Source: Sipunculus nudus (lineage: Eukaryota; Annelida; Sipuncula; Golfingiida; Sipunculidae). Taken from it: a stretch of DNA of 64,000 nt. Positions within the stretch are counted from its first letter, which is position 1. Each line of letters begins with the position of its first letter. The position numbers were made by a program, and so were the translations under genes. Shown one piece after another: positions 17,091 to 26,829 of the stretch. Below the pieces are notes generated by a model. The model had not been told where the DNA came from and did not search any database. It saw nothing but the letters and a program-made list of their open reading frames with translations. The stretch is taken from positions 365,001 through 429,000 of the forward strand of contig JAPPUL010000079.1 in assembly GCA_026874595.1 (NCBI GenBank), given 5' to 3'.

Positions 17091-19874
17091 TTATGCTTTA
17101 TATATCTTCACAGCGCACTTTTTAAAATCTGTCTGCTTAGATAATGGACAAGTGTGATCCAAAGTAACCTTATTAATAAAAACCTTCTCATCAAACCATG
17201 GCACAAATACTAATCCTTTTGGCGGCCGATTCCTGCCTCTGGCATCGACCCTCGCCTTAACCTTACCGCGTCTACTCTCTACCCACACAGCATCCCCCTG
17301 CTTTACATTAACTTTCTTAGCATCAACAGGATTCATATAAATAAGAGCCTCAGGAACAGCCCTATAAAGCTCTGGCACCCTCATAGTCATCGTCCCACTA
17401 TGCCAATGCTCAAGAACCCTACCAGTATTAAGCCAAAAAGGATATTCCTTACTAGGCACCTCTGGTGGCTCCATATACGGTCTGAAAAATATCTTAGCTT
17501 TGTTCTTTAAATCATACTTAGGCTTTTGCTTGTCAGGACCCTTTAAGTCACCCTCAAAAACCTTCTTAAGTGCAGTACCATAAAAAGCAAATCCCTTACC
17601 CTTTACCTCACTCCTAACATAAGGGTCATACATAGCATTAAAACGCCACCGAGTTTCACGATTGTTTATTACAGGCCATCTCAACCCTCTTACAGCATGA
17701 TAAGTATCAAAGTCAGCTAAGTCATGGTGTTTATTAGTTCCAAACTTTCTATACTCTTCCCATAAAGCTTTATGAACAAAAAAACCATAACCACCAAACT
17801 TACCATAACCACTTATCTCCCTACCATCACCTGCCGCCTCTGTATTCATAAAACCCTTCCCTACAGGATCATTAGCCCAACTAAACTTTTTCATGTCTTT
17901 AGTTGCAAAAAGTACATCGTATAAACTCATATCAGGATTATAACCCTTAGCCTTAGCCTCAGATAATACATCCTTTAACTTAATCCCTCCAACATCCCAA
18001 CCCTTCCAACACTCTTTTAACTTAAAACGCTTAGAAAACTCTAGATATTGCCACACATCAGGCATCGCCTCTCCAACCGGAGTAACCTGTTGCTTCCAAT
18101 GCTGTGTACGCCTTTCTGAATTACCATAAGCTCCCCATTTCTCATATATCATAGCCGATGGCAATATTAAATCAGCTACCTTAGCAGATATTCCAGCATA
18201 AGAATCTGACACAACTATAAAGTTGTCCATCTCTCGGGCTGCCTTTATCCAATGATTAGCATTAGCTGTATTCTGCCACGGGTTACATACATTAACCCAG
18301 GCCCACTTAATCTTACCATCTTCTATGTCCCTCATAATCTTTGTATAATGTGAACCAACTTTACCATTTAACGTATCCTTAGGAAGCATCCATATCTTTT
18401 CTGATATCTCTCTATGTTTAGGATTATCTACTACCATATCAGCTGGTAGCCTATGTGCAAAAGTACCAACCTCTCTGGCAGTACCACAGGCTGACGGCTG
18501 CCCAGTTAAACTAAATGCACCATTACCCGGCTTAGCTTGCTTACCTAATAATAAATGAACCATATACGCCTGCTCATTAACCCATGAACCCCTAGAGTGT
18601 TGATTCATTCCCATAGTCCAGAAACTAACCACCTTCCTATTCTTCTCAATATATAACTTTGCAAGAAGCTCTAATTTCTTTTTATAATCAGCAAGAGTCT
18701 CGTCAGGATTACCCTTAGATAACTTAGCAACATAGTCTAAAGTATACGGTTCTAACGCCTTTTCAAAGTCCTCACGAGTTATCTTCCAGTGCACAAAAGG
18801 TCCTTTACCCTTACTATGCTTCATTTCAAGCATATCACCAGCCTTATGCCCTAAATAAGCTAATGATACACCCTCATCAGCAGAAAGACGCTTCCCATTC
18901 TGCTTTTTAGCTGTGTCTAACTCAGACTCTTTATATTTTTTATGTGCGGTATCCTCACGCATACCATAACCAATATCCACAAATCCTGTAGTAAAAATAC
19001 AGTGATCTTTTACAAACTTCTCATCAACCGCCTTGCTCTTAATAACCTCTCTTGCTATATAGTTCCAAATAGCTAGATCTGTGCTAGGTTTAAATATAAT
19101 ATCCGTATCTGCAATATCAGAACAACGATTTGTATACGTAGATAAGTTAACCAACTGAACTCTATCAGGAGCACTAAGCTTTCTATCTGTTACTCGAGAC
19201 CACAAAATAGGATGCATCTCTGCCATATTTGCACCCCATGTAACAACTGTATCAGTAAGCTCTATATCATCATAACATCCAGAAGGCTCGTCTATACCAA
19301 AAGTCTGTATAAAACCAACTACAGCACTAGCCATGCAATGTCTTGCATTAGGATCAATATTATTACTCCTAAATCCTGCCTTCATAAGCTTAGCTATAGC
19401 ATAACCTTCTTGTATAGTATATTGACCAGAACCAAAAACCGCAACACTACGTGGACCATTCTTTCCATAAGTCTCTTTAAACTTCTGGGCCATAACATTA
19501 AACGCTTCGTCCCAACCAATCTCCTCAAACTTACCATGCTTATCAAACTTGCCATTTGTCTTTCGTAAAAGGGGCTTCGTTAACCTATCACTACCATACA
19601 TAATCTTCGAGTTAAAGTACCCCTTAATGCAGTTTAAACCCTTGTTAACTGGACATGCCGGATCACCCTTTGATGCAACTATCTTATCGTCCTTAGTCGC
19701 AAGCATAATACCACACCCAGTACCACAAAACCTGCACACACTCTTATCCCAGCGCCAACCAGCTTCAGCAGCATCTGCCGCAAGCCTATCTGCCTCAGGT
19801 ACATTAATACCTATAGCTGTAGCCGCCGATACCGCTGCTGTCTTCTTAAGAAATTCTCTTCTAGATAGTGACAT
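17091..19874 (-). CDS. napA: NapA, periplasmic nitrate reductase catalytic subunit
   Basis: This 927-residue protein reduces nitrate to nitrite in the periplasm with a bis-MGD molybdenum centre. It starts with a Tat signal, SRREFLKK, then [10 protein letters not shown]. The [4Fe-4S] site is Cys47, Cys50, Cys54 and Cys82 (CRFCGTGC ... NCIKG). The Mo ligand Cys180 lies in ARHCMASAV. Other family marks are [39 protein letters not shown] and the C-terminal [16 protein letters not shown]. The length matches the long epsilon/delta-type NapA. AAGGAG precedes the ATG. It is followed by napB and napD and preceded by napF. No napC, napG or napH is visible in the window. Confidence 0.97.
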   Translation of the reverse strand: MSLSRREFLKKTAAVSAATAIGINVPEADRLAADAAEAGWRWDKSVCRFCGTGCGIMLATKDDKIVASKGDPACPVNKGLNCIKGYFNSKIMYGSDRLTKPLLRKTNGKFDKHGKFEEIGWDEAFNVMAQKFKETYGKNGPRSVAVFGSGQYTIQEGYAIAKLMKAGFRSNNIDPNARHCMASAVVGFIQTFGIDEPSGCYDDIELTDTVVTWGANMAEMHPILWSRVTDRKLSAPDRVQLVNLSTYTNRCSDIADTDIIFKPSTDLAIWNYIAREVIKSKAVDEKFVKDHCIFTTGFVDIGYGMREDTAHKKYKESELDTAKKQNGKRLSADEGVSLAYLGHKAGDMLEMKHSKGKGPFVHWKITREDFEKALEPYTLDYVAKLSKGNPDETLADYKKKLELLAKLYIEKNRKVVSFWTMGMNQHSRGSWVNEQAYMVHLLLGKQAKPGNGAFSLTGQPSACGTAREVGTFAHRLPADMVVDNPKHREISEKIWMLPKDTLNGKVGSHYTKIMRDIEDGKIKWAWVNVCNPWQNTANANHWIKAAREMDNFIVVSDSYAGISAKVADLILPSAMIYEKWGAYGNSERRTQHWKQQVTPVGEAMPDVWQYLEFSKRFKLKECWKGWDVGGIKLKDVLSEAKAKGYNPDMSLYDVLFATKDMKKFSWANDPVGKGFMNTEAAGDGREISGYGKFGGYGFFVHKALWEEYRKFGTNKHHDLADFDTYHAVRGLRWPVINNRETRWRFNAMYDPYVRSEVKGKGFAFYGTALKKVFEGDLKGPDKQKPKYDLKNKAKIFFRPYMEPPEVPSKEYPFWLNTGRVLEHWHSGTMTMRVPELYRAVPEALIYMNPVDAKKVNVKQGDAVWVESRRGKVKARVDARGRNRPPKGLVFVPWFDEKVFINKVTLDHTCPLSKQTDFKKCAVKIYKA

Positions 19875-20180
19875 TAACAGTCTCCTTAGAAATATTATTT
19901 TATACTAGCTAAATATCCAAAACCTATCTTCCTTAAGAATAACTAAAAACAAACTTCTATACCTAAAAAAAATATAAAACAACTATCTTGAAAAATACTT
20001 CTATAATCATTAATAATCATTAATAGTTTGCTTATAATCTCTAGTCTTCTTTATAGTACAAGCAAAAAGTAAATATTAAAAAAGTAAATATTACCTAAAT
20101 TGTAAGAATAGTACAACTACCCTTCTTATTAGAGTCCTTAATACAACCCATAATTAAAGAAAATAGTAGAATAGCCTTTT
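19875..20180. other. 306-bp gap between napF and napA
   Basis: It has no open frame. It contains small direct repeats (ATCATTAAT twice at about 20009-20027; AAAAGTAAATATTA twice at about 20068-20095). A napA promoter could lie here, but none stands out. Confidence 0.5.
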
Positions 20181-20684
20181 TTATAAAGCACTAATCTTAA
20201 TAGCTTCTTTAGGGCAAACTGAAATACATAACCCGCAACCCGTACATTTGTCTGCTTGCACCTTAGGGTTCCATAAAACCAAAAACTTTATTGCCTTCTC
20301 AGGACAAATCTCCCTACAACTACTACAAATAACTTTATTCCAAGCCAAACACTCAGACTCGCCTATAGCAGGCAGCGCATTAACCTTATTTATACCTTCA
20401 TAAATACTAGTATCTAATACTCCAAAATCACAGGCCTCAGCACACTTTTGACAAAAAGTACAACCATTCTCTTTAAAATCTAAATATGGTGTGTTATCTT
20501 CCTTGTCTATCCGAATAATCTCCTCTTCACAGACTCCTACACATTTACCACCACACTCCTTGCAATAACGTTGGAAAAGCACATCATCATTGTTATAAGG
20601 AGGCCTAATACGCTTTACATCAATAGTTTGCTTCTTTTGTAAAAAGAGAAACCTAAAAAATTCCCTCCTATCCATTTTATCCAT
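20181..20684 (-). CDS. napF: NapF-like four-cluster ferredoxin
   Basis: This gene encodes 167 residues from the ATG at 20684 (MDKMDRREFFRFLF); an in-frame TTG at 20699 is possible but lacks a ribosome site. Sixteen cysteines form four iron-sulphur motifs: CKECGGKCVGVC, CTFCQKCAEACDFG, C...CSSCREICPEKA and CTGCGLCISVCPKEA. The RREFFRFL start is typical of NapF, a cytoplasmic accessory protein that interacts with NapA during maturation or supplies electrons. It precedes napA by 306 bp on the same strand. The order of clusters and the neighbourhood make napF the best name over a generic ferredoxin. Confidence 0.88.
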   Translation of the reverse strand: MDKMDRREFFRFLFLQKKQTIDVKRIRPPYNNDDVLFQRYCKECGGKCVGVCEEEIIRIDKEDNTPYLDFKENGCTFCQKCAEACDFGVLDTSIYEGINKVNALPAIGESECLAWNKVICSSCREICPEKAIKFLVLWNPKVQADKCTGCGLCISVCPKEAIKISAL

Positions 20685-20764
20685 AATAGTTATCCACAAT
20701 ATTTTACAAAAATACTAAATTACCTTCTATCCTCTTTTAATAAGATTTAACTTTAATAAGATTT

Positions 20765-20830
20765 AGCTAAAGGGAGTGTTTTTATTTTTAATATAAACAT
20801 AAAGATGGCTTAGGAAATGGATGAATCAGA
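20765..20830 (-). pseudogene. Relic of a second napB 3' end
   Basis: The minus strand reads FILKIKTLPLAKS, matching the NapB C-terminus TLKIKTVPFAKS, and the preceding AGATCTGA also matches the napB sequence around 16435-16445. It has no haem motif and is surrounded by stops. It looks like the leftover of a duplicated napB end upstream of napF. The rest of 20700-21009 holds no gene. Confidence 0.45.
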
Positions 20831-21009
20831 TCTATATATAATAGCAACTACCATAAGTCCCCCTCTCTAATAATAAACAAACCAGGCACCCCTTCTCATT
20901 AAACAACAAAATCATAGAATGTTGACTTATACTAGCCATTAAATAATAAATAAAGAATATTCTTATTTACTATTTAAGTTTTATAAACTTAAGTTTTATC
21001 ATTTATAGC

Positions 21010-21615
21010 TTAATTATTCTCTTTAGTAAGTTCACCATAAATATATCCTATTGTTGTAACGCTTATAGAGAATAGAATTATATATCCAATGAACATAAAT
21101 AATGCAGACAAAATAGGAGATATATAATCAAAAATAGCGTATAGTATAATAGTTGGAATAGAAACTAATAAAAATAATCCAAAGCCGCCTAAAAATATAG
21201 TCCACTTTTTACCAAAGGTAAGCTTATTGCTAAGTCTCATAGCTTCAATAGGGTTTATATCCTTATCTAGCAAAAGCGGATAAGATAATACCCAAGCTAT
21301 GATGGCTACATAAGCAGGAATGAGAAAAAACATAAGCCCATACATAGTTCCCATTATAAATAGCCCGCCTAATAATAATACATCCGCTATCTTTTTTCTG
21401 TATTTAGAACTAAATATTTCAAGAGGAGCTATTACCTTACCATTACTTAATGCAATCGGTAAATGCCCTATCACTGCTATAGTTGTTCAAAGATTAATAT
21501 AAGGTATCCATATGGTTATTAGCCATAAAACAATTGATCCAATAAGTGATAAAGCATTTTCTAAAAACAACTTAATTGAATTACTAATTATCCCACCAAC
21601 TGTTAGTTGAGCCAT
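21010..21615 (-). pseudogene. Multi-pass membrane protein with in-frame TGA
   Basis: From the ATG at 21615, preceded by GGAGG, the frame reads 42 codons (MAQLTVGGIISNSIKLFLEN ... IWIPYINL), meets TGA at 21487-21489, and continues in the same frame for 158 codons with no other stop. The whole has about four to five hydrophobic segments and the pattern IPYINLxTTIAVIGHLPIAL, then SKYRKKIADVLLLGGLF, LLLDKDINPIEAMRLSNKLTFGKKWTIF. I know this as an uncharacterised membrane family with YxNVGTTIA at this spot, so the TGA probably replaces a GGA glycine codon. A single-base nonsense change is the simplest reading. A GTG at 21474 could restart a shortened protein. Confidence 0.7.
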
Positions 21616-21651
21616 ATTATCCTCCTATCCATTAGATTACTTAATTAAAGT

Positions 21652-21786
21652 TAGCTTAAGTTAATAAAAACTTGAGTAATTAGGCAAGTATTTTTCGATA
21701 ACTTATAATTTAAAAGCCTAGTAAATAGTTAATAAACTAACTATACTTATCTCTATAAAAGAATGGTTATTACTTTAAGGCAATAT
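21652..21786 (+). repeat. Dispersed intergenic repeat family 2, copy B
   Basis: It matches 13771-13915 block by block: TAGCTTAAGTTAATAAAAACTT, TTAGGCAAGTATTTTTC, AAAGCCTAGTAAATAGTTAATAA and CTATAAAAGAATGGTTATTA. It abuts the 3' end of the beta-helix pseudogene and lies upstream of the membrane pseudogene. Confidence 0.75.
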
Positions 21787-21788
21787 TA

Positions 21789-22596
21789 CTAACTAGCTTC
21801 TTTAAAGTTAGCATTATTCTTACCATAAGGATCATTACTAAGAGTAAATGTCTTTTTAGTATCAGCATCAAAGTTAGGCTTACTGTCTTTATCACTATAT
21901 ATCGCCCCACCTCCTTTTACAGCCTTGTTGTTGGTAAACTCACAATCATTTAACTCTGGTGAAGAAGAATCATTAAATATCCCGCCCCCTACTTCTCCTT
22001 CAGCCTCGTTATTAGTAAACTCACAATCATTTAACTCTGGTGAAGAAGAATCATTAAACATCCCGCCCCCTACTTCTCCTTCAGCCTCGTTATTAGTAAA
22101 CTCACAATCATTTAACTCTGGTGAAGAATTATAACTATTATACACACCCCTCCAACATTATGCTCTTCATCACCATTAGCATTACCTTTAGTAATTGTAA
22201 CCCCTGTTAACTTTGCGGTATTATCTAAGCTAGTACCATCAGGATGATAAAAAATATGATACACACTATCATCTTTTGTGCCAATATCACCACTTAAAAT
22301 AGTCTCATAAAGGTCAGGATTGTTTTCATCACCATTAGCAGAATACCCACCAATAACCTCAACTCCATTACGTAAATGCTTTTCACGGTTACCCTTACCT
22401 ACATTAGGATGACTACTCGGCTTATAAGTACCTTTAGCTACATGTACCCTAACTATCTTATTGTATTTTTTGCCACTCCATAAGCCTTGTCAATCCCTTT
22501 TTGAAGATCACTAAAAGCATTAGCCCAAGAACTTCCATCACCACTACCTCCCGCTTTAACATGAACTATTGTTTTACTATTGTAAGCCTTTACCAT
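21789..22596 (-). pseudogene. Right-handed beta-helix / Pmp-like surface protein, two frameshifts
   Basis: The ATG at 22596 (GGGGAG upstream) opens VHVKAGGSGDGSSWANAFSD, the typical start of polymorphic-membrane-protein-like beta-helix passengers. The frame breaks at an A6 run near 22470-22476, resumes as KIVRVHVAKGTYKP ... GVEVIGGYSANGDENNPDLYETILSGDI, breaks again at a G4 run near 22147-22150, and resumes with three copies of SSPELNDCEFTNN followed by glycine-rich turns. There is no secretion signal or autotransporter barrel, so it is also truncated relative to family members. Both breaks fall in short homopolymers, so assembly error is possible, but the missing signal peptide suggests a genuine relic. 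Confidence 0.7.
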
Positions 22597-23144
22597 AGAG
22601 TATTCTCCCCAATAAGTAAACTAACTAATAAAGACCTTTTTGTAATCTTAATAGCAACTCCAAAGTCTCTTCTATAGCAGTAAAAATGAAATATATAAAA
22701 CATAATCCGAAATAAATAAATAAAAGATTATGAGCCTTTTAGGCAAACTAATAAAGACTTATTTATTAGGGGTATTATTTAGTTCTATTATTCAGGTTAT
22801 AAAACTTATGATTTTCTTAAAAGACTGTCTTAGGATAGTGTAATATTTTAAAGCAAACCTTTCCTCTAAGATAATATTCAAAGTAAAATAATACAAAATA
22901 ACTATAATAAAATCTAGAAGAACTCTTTAGTACTCCTAAATAACGATACCACATAAAATTGTTAAACTAATTTGGAAAAAGAACACTATACAAAATTAAG
23001 CTCTTTGTTAAGAGCTTTAGAAAAAGACTCTTGAAAAATGACCACCACCAAATATATTAACTGTTCTTATAACTTATCTAAAATGACTATAGCAACTTAT
23101 TAAATATCTATTATCAATAACTAATACCCACATAATAATTCTTA
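22597..23144. other. Decayed intergenic region
   Basis: It has no gene. At 22965-23035 (plus) there is a remnant reading KIKLFVKSFRKRLLKN, parallel to EIKLFTSLFRKRVLEN at 23595-23650, so the tail of the same HTH-type gene is present twice. The remaining sequence is stop-rich. Confidence 0.5.
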
Positions 23145-23548
23145 TTAAAAACTTATGGATACTAACTCATTAAAATCCTGTATTCTCTTTGTTGCCCTAA
23201 TCAAAGTAAACTGCCCAAACTGCTTAGGGCTTTCTACACCAAAACCCATTAACTCTAAACTCTTACAAAAAGAATCAATATTTTAAAATCGACTAGTCGC
23301 CTCAACAATATAAAGGAAACCATCCAACTTAAGGGTCCTAAAGGCTTCCTTTATATAATCTTTAAAATTACTCCCCATAAGAGAAAGACTAAAAACTGCA
23401 ATATCTAATGAAGCGCTTTCTAAAGATACACTCATACTATCAGATGGAATACCATACTCATTTATCGCTATATGATCAAAACTATATACCTCATTTGGGA
23501 GTTTTTGGGCTAATATAGCTTCACCACACACAAAATTGCAAAACTTAT
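23145..23548 (-). pseudogene. Rrp8-like methyltransferase domain remnant
   Basis: The frame reads CGEAILAQKLPNEVYSFDHIAINE, LESASLDIAVFSLSLMGSNFKDYIKEAFRTLKLDGFLYIVEATSRF, then TAA at 23280-23282. In the same frame it continues DSFCKSLELMGFGVESPKQFGQFTLIRATKRI to a stop at 23145. This is the SAM-methyltransferase core of the Rrp8-type fold, in the form that ends some large bacterial helicase proteins. The methionine of any restart (23531) leaves only 82 residues, and motif I is cut at FVCGEA. It lies just downstream of the helicase piece (23719-25698) on the same strand, so it is best read as the lost C-terminus of that protein. Confidence 0.65.
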
Positions 23549-23657
23549 CGGTGAAGGTAAATCACTAGAAGATATATCTAATACACTAGGTGTAAGCCTA
23601 GGTGAAATTAAACTCTTTACTAGCCTCTTTAGAAAAAGAGTCTTAGAAAATGGTTAA
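23541..23657 (+). pseudogene. C-terminal HTH fragment of an unidentified gene
   Basis: The plus strand reads KIAKLIGEGKSLEDISNTLG, then VSLGEIKLFTSLFRKRVLEN and a stop, a helix-turn-helix-like tail with no start. It begins exactly where the opposite-strand methyltransferase remnant stops matching, so 23541-23548 looks like a rearrangement junction. A second, shorter copy is at 22965-23035. Confidence 0.45.
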
Positions 23658-23718
23658 TACTAATATAAAACCTTTTTAAACCCCCTTGAACACCTTAAAC
23701 TAAACTATAACCCGTATA

Positions 23719-25698
23719 TTAAACAACTAACTTATCCAACCTTTCAGCATCCAACCTCTTAAACCACTCTAAAGCATCATTTAACGCCTGCTCAGGTGAC
23801 CTAAGCTCACCAAGAGGTATAACACCATCTACAACACAATCACCAATAGTCGCCTTATACATGATCCTCTTCCACTTCGAATCACAATAAGACCACCTCT
23901 CATCACCAATATCAGCATAAGTCTTGGGTATAACTACCTTAACCTTTTCCCTTACTTGACCCTGCCTATGTAACCTGCCTATAAGTTGTGTATACTGAGC
24001 ATTAGTCCAAGGTAAAGTGTTTAAAATTAACCTGTTCGATACAAATTGTAAACCATCTACACCAGTTGCAATCGCATCCGAACCAATCAGTACGTCTATC
24101 TGTTTATCCAAAAATGGCTTTAGTCCACTTTTGTATTCCCCTGTATAAAGCCCAACACTGTATCCCTCTCTTTTAACAGCACAATAAAGGAGGTCTAAAA
24201 TAACATTACCAACATAATTAGTATAAATAACAGTCTGGGGTCTTATCTCTTTAAGTATAGTCTTTAAGCGAGCCATTGTTAAAATACTCTCAAGCTCTAA
24301 AACCTGACCCTTGCCAATATCTCTAATCTCATCAAGATACCTAGAACAATCAACGTCTATAAACTTTGTATCAAGATCAATCTCATACTCAGGAACCTGC
24401 CTCACCCCAATAGTAGTAAACTTCTCAAATAAAGCTACCGCATTAGGTATTGTCTCTTTAGTATCTAAATCAACCTTATTACCAAGTATCATATCCAAAA
24501 GAGACTTACCCTCATATAAATTGTTAATAACCGGTGTCGCACTCAACCCAAGAACCCTTAAATCAGGATTCCTCTGCCTAGACAAAGATAATAACCTATT
24601 AATAAGCTTTCGCCTTTTGCTACTCTTCTTCTCATACCTTTGCTTTGAATAATGAACCTCATCTAATACAATTAAGTCAACTGAATTCCTAATTAAGCCT
24701 AAAACCTTATCTTCTGAATCAGCCTGTTGAAACATCTCATAGTTTAATACGATGTAAGTATTCTTCCCCCCTAAACCACTAACTATCTCTTTTGTGTACA
24801 CTAATGAATCAGGATATATTAACTTAATATTATCCTTCCATATATCCACAACCGTATTAGGACAAATTATAATAGTTACCCTTGCCTCACAAACCCTTGC
24901 AGCTAATATAGCCCCTAAAGTCTTGCCAGCCCCTGTCCCAGAAAAGTTGCCCACCCTCCTTTCCGTTAATACCCTAAACGCTATAAGCCTCTGCATTAGA
25001 TTAGGTTCATAGTATTTACCGTCCTTTGAAAAACTATAACCCCCAGGTATAATAAGAGCCTTAGCACCATTATACTGAGTTAAAAACCTTTCCCTTACCC
25101 TAGCAGAGTATTCATTAACTTTAAAATTATTAACCTCTTCAATAGCCTCAGCCTCATTATGGTAAGCATATTTCCAAATCTTAGTAACACCAGAAGCTAT
25201 ATAATACTCGACAGCCTCTTCATCACTACTAGCACAAAGAACCTCAGCACTCTTAAGAGCGTCTTTAGCCCTTACAACAGGTAAGCTTTTTTTACTTCTA
25301 ATAGCTTCATCAATATCCTTAACCTCTCCAAGGTCCTCATCCTCATTAAGTTCGTCTAAATTATCTGCTGAACTATCCTCTATTTCATTAGCTTGCCCCT
25401 TAGGCTTTGGTAATTCTTCAGAGTCTCCTTCTGCAAAAGAAATATTGAGATTGAAGGGAAGCCTGAGGACCTTAGGCTTTGGTAATTCTTCAGAGTCCCC
25501 TTCTGCCCATTCCTTCAAATCTTTTAAGGGAATACGCCCTTTACTAATATCCTTAACAAAACCTTTATGCTGGTTGCCGTCTGTTAACGTTAAAAGGCCT
25601 TTACGAAGCATAAAAGAATATAATTCTACGTTTTCAAGACTAGGTATATATGGTCTATTATATCCTTGACAAATGCCTTTATAGCATTTGTATTCCAA
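23719..25698 (-). CDS. Superfamily 2 DNA helicase (SNF2/DEAD-like), central piece of a broken gene
   Basis: This open frame of 659 residues carries motif I (GTGAGKTLGAILAARV), motif II DEVH (IVLDEVHYSK), motif III (LGLSATPVINN) and the C-terminal lobe with GSDAIATGVDGLQ, then QYTQLIGRLHRQGQV. Before the helicase is a linker in which a segment containing AEGDSEELPKPK is duplicated (DNA about 25390-25510). The first 24 codons overlap the upstream frame. The natural protein appears to continue from FVKDIIDHI of the upstream piece into IPSLENVELYSFMLRKG, so the two frames are one gene separated by a frameshift near 25640. It could still be translated alone from 25698, but lacks its flanking domains. 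Confidence 0.75.
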   Translation of the reverse strand: MEYKCYKGICQGYNRPYIPSLENVELYSFMLRKGLLTLTDGNQHKGFVKDISKGRIPLKDLKEWAEGDSEELPKPKVLRLPFNLNISFAEGDSEELPKPKGQANEIEDSSADNLDELNEDEDLGEVKDIDEAIRSKKSLPVVRAKDALKSAEVLCASSDEEAVEYYIASGVTKIWKYAYHNEAEAIEEVNNFKVNEYSARVRERFLTQYNGAKALIIPGGYSFSKDGKYYEPNLMQRLIAFRVLTERRVGNFSGTGAGKTLGAILAARVCEARVTIIICPNTVVDIWKDNIKLIYPDSLVYTKEIVSGLGGKNTYIVLNYEMFQQADSEDKVLGLIRNSVDLIVLDEVHYSKQRYEKKSSKRRKLINRLLSLSRQRNPDLRVLGLSATPVINNLYEGKSLLDMILGNKVDLDTKETIPNAVALFEKFTTIGVRQVPEYEIDLDTKFIDVDCSRYLDEIRDIGKGQVLELESILTMARLKTILKEIRPQTVIYTNYVGNVILDLLYCAVKREGYSVGLYTGEYKSGLKPFLDKQIDVLIGSDAIATGVDGLQFVSNRLILNTLPWTNAQYTQLIGRLHRQGQVREKVKVVIPKTYADIGDERWSYCDSKWKRIMYKATIGDCVVDGVIPLGELRSPEQALNDALEWFKRLDAERLDKLVV

Positions 25699-26829
25699 AC
25701 ACTTCTAATACCTAACCAATCACCATAGCCTTGCCAGCCTTTATCTTTGTAAACACTATGAGGACTATAAGGAATGTCATAAGGTCTTTCATCTGACCTT
25801 GCCCACTCTCGCCATTCCTTTTGACCCTTTAACTTAAGAGACCTAGCGTACTCCCGTGCCTCTTCAAAAGGACGAAGGTTAGTTGCCTGAACCCGGCCTG
25901 TGCCTAACCAATCACCATAGCCTTGCCAGCCTTTATCTTTGTAAACACTATGAGGACTATAAGGAATGTCATCAGGTCTTTCATCAGACTTTGCCCACTC
26001 ATACCATTCCTTTGTACCCTTTAACTTAAGAGACCTAGCGTACTCCCGTGCCTCTTTAAAAGGACGAAGGTTAGTTGTACTAACAGTAACCCTAACCCGA
26101 CCTGTGCCTAACCAATCACCATAGTCTTGCCAGCCTTTATCTTTGTAAACACTATGAGGACTATAAGGAATGTCATCAGGTCTTTCATCAGACTTTGCCC
26201 ACTCATACCATTCCTTTGTACCCTTTAACTTAAGAGACCTAGCGTACTCCCGGGCCTCTTCAAAAGGACGAAGGTTAGTTGTACTAACAGTAACCCTAAC
26301 CCGTCCTGTGCCTGTCCAATCACCATAACCTACCCAGTTATCCTTATACTGATCAATCATACCCGGCGACGTAGGAATATCATCTGGCTTAGCCCCTGAC
26401 TTTAAGTATGCCTTCCACCCTCTTTGACCATTTAAACCTAATGACCTAACATAGTCCCGTGCCTCTTTAAAAGGTCTATATTTTTTAAACCGATTAAATA
26501 TCTTTCTTTCAAAATACTTTTCAAAATCTTTTAAGGTAATAAAATCTATCCCATTACTTATTAAGCTCTTTTCTACTAAGTCCTTCATATCATCGTAACT
26601 TAAGGCATCTTCTATAATTGTACCTAATTTATTTAACTTGTTTTTGACCCTTTGTACGTCATGATCAATAAGGAAAAGGTCTATTTCTTTAAAATATTGT
26701 ACCCTATTTAAAGCTCCTTCCTTTAGTGCATATCCAATAATTAAGCTCTCTCTTTCATCACTATAAACCTTAAAAATATCTGATGGATTAATAACTGGTT
26801 TTTCATAAAAATAATTATCTATAAGCTAA
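25626..26829 (-). pseudogene. Integrase-type repeat domain piece of the broken helicase gene
   Basis: From 26588 the frame encodes 320 residues; upstream it stays open to a TAG at 26827-26829 without a start codon (NYFYEKPVINPSDIFKVYSDERE, IIGYALKEGALNRVQYFKEIDLFLIDHDVQRV). It contains four copies of a repeat of about 65 residues of the form RPFEEAREYARSLKLKG, EWARSDERPDDIP, then YKDKGWQGYGDWLGTGRV, which I recognise as the phage-integrase repeat unit (PHINT_rpt). Copies 2 to 4 are nearly identical in DNA, showing recent expansion. The 3' end overlaps the helicase frame by 73 bp. Read as one gene, these repeats lie between a sigma-4-like segment and the helicase. Confidence 0.65.

Noticed and set aside
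21487-21489. TGA read as glycine (alternative genetic code)
   Set aside because: TGA ends cas6, cas4 and the AlbA_2 gene at proper places, and long genes such as glutamate dehydrogenase and cas9 have no internal TGA. A nonsense mutation is simpler.
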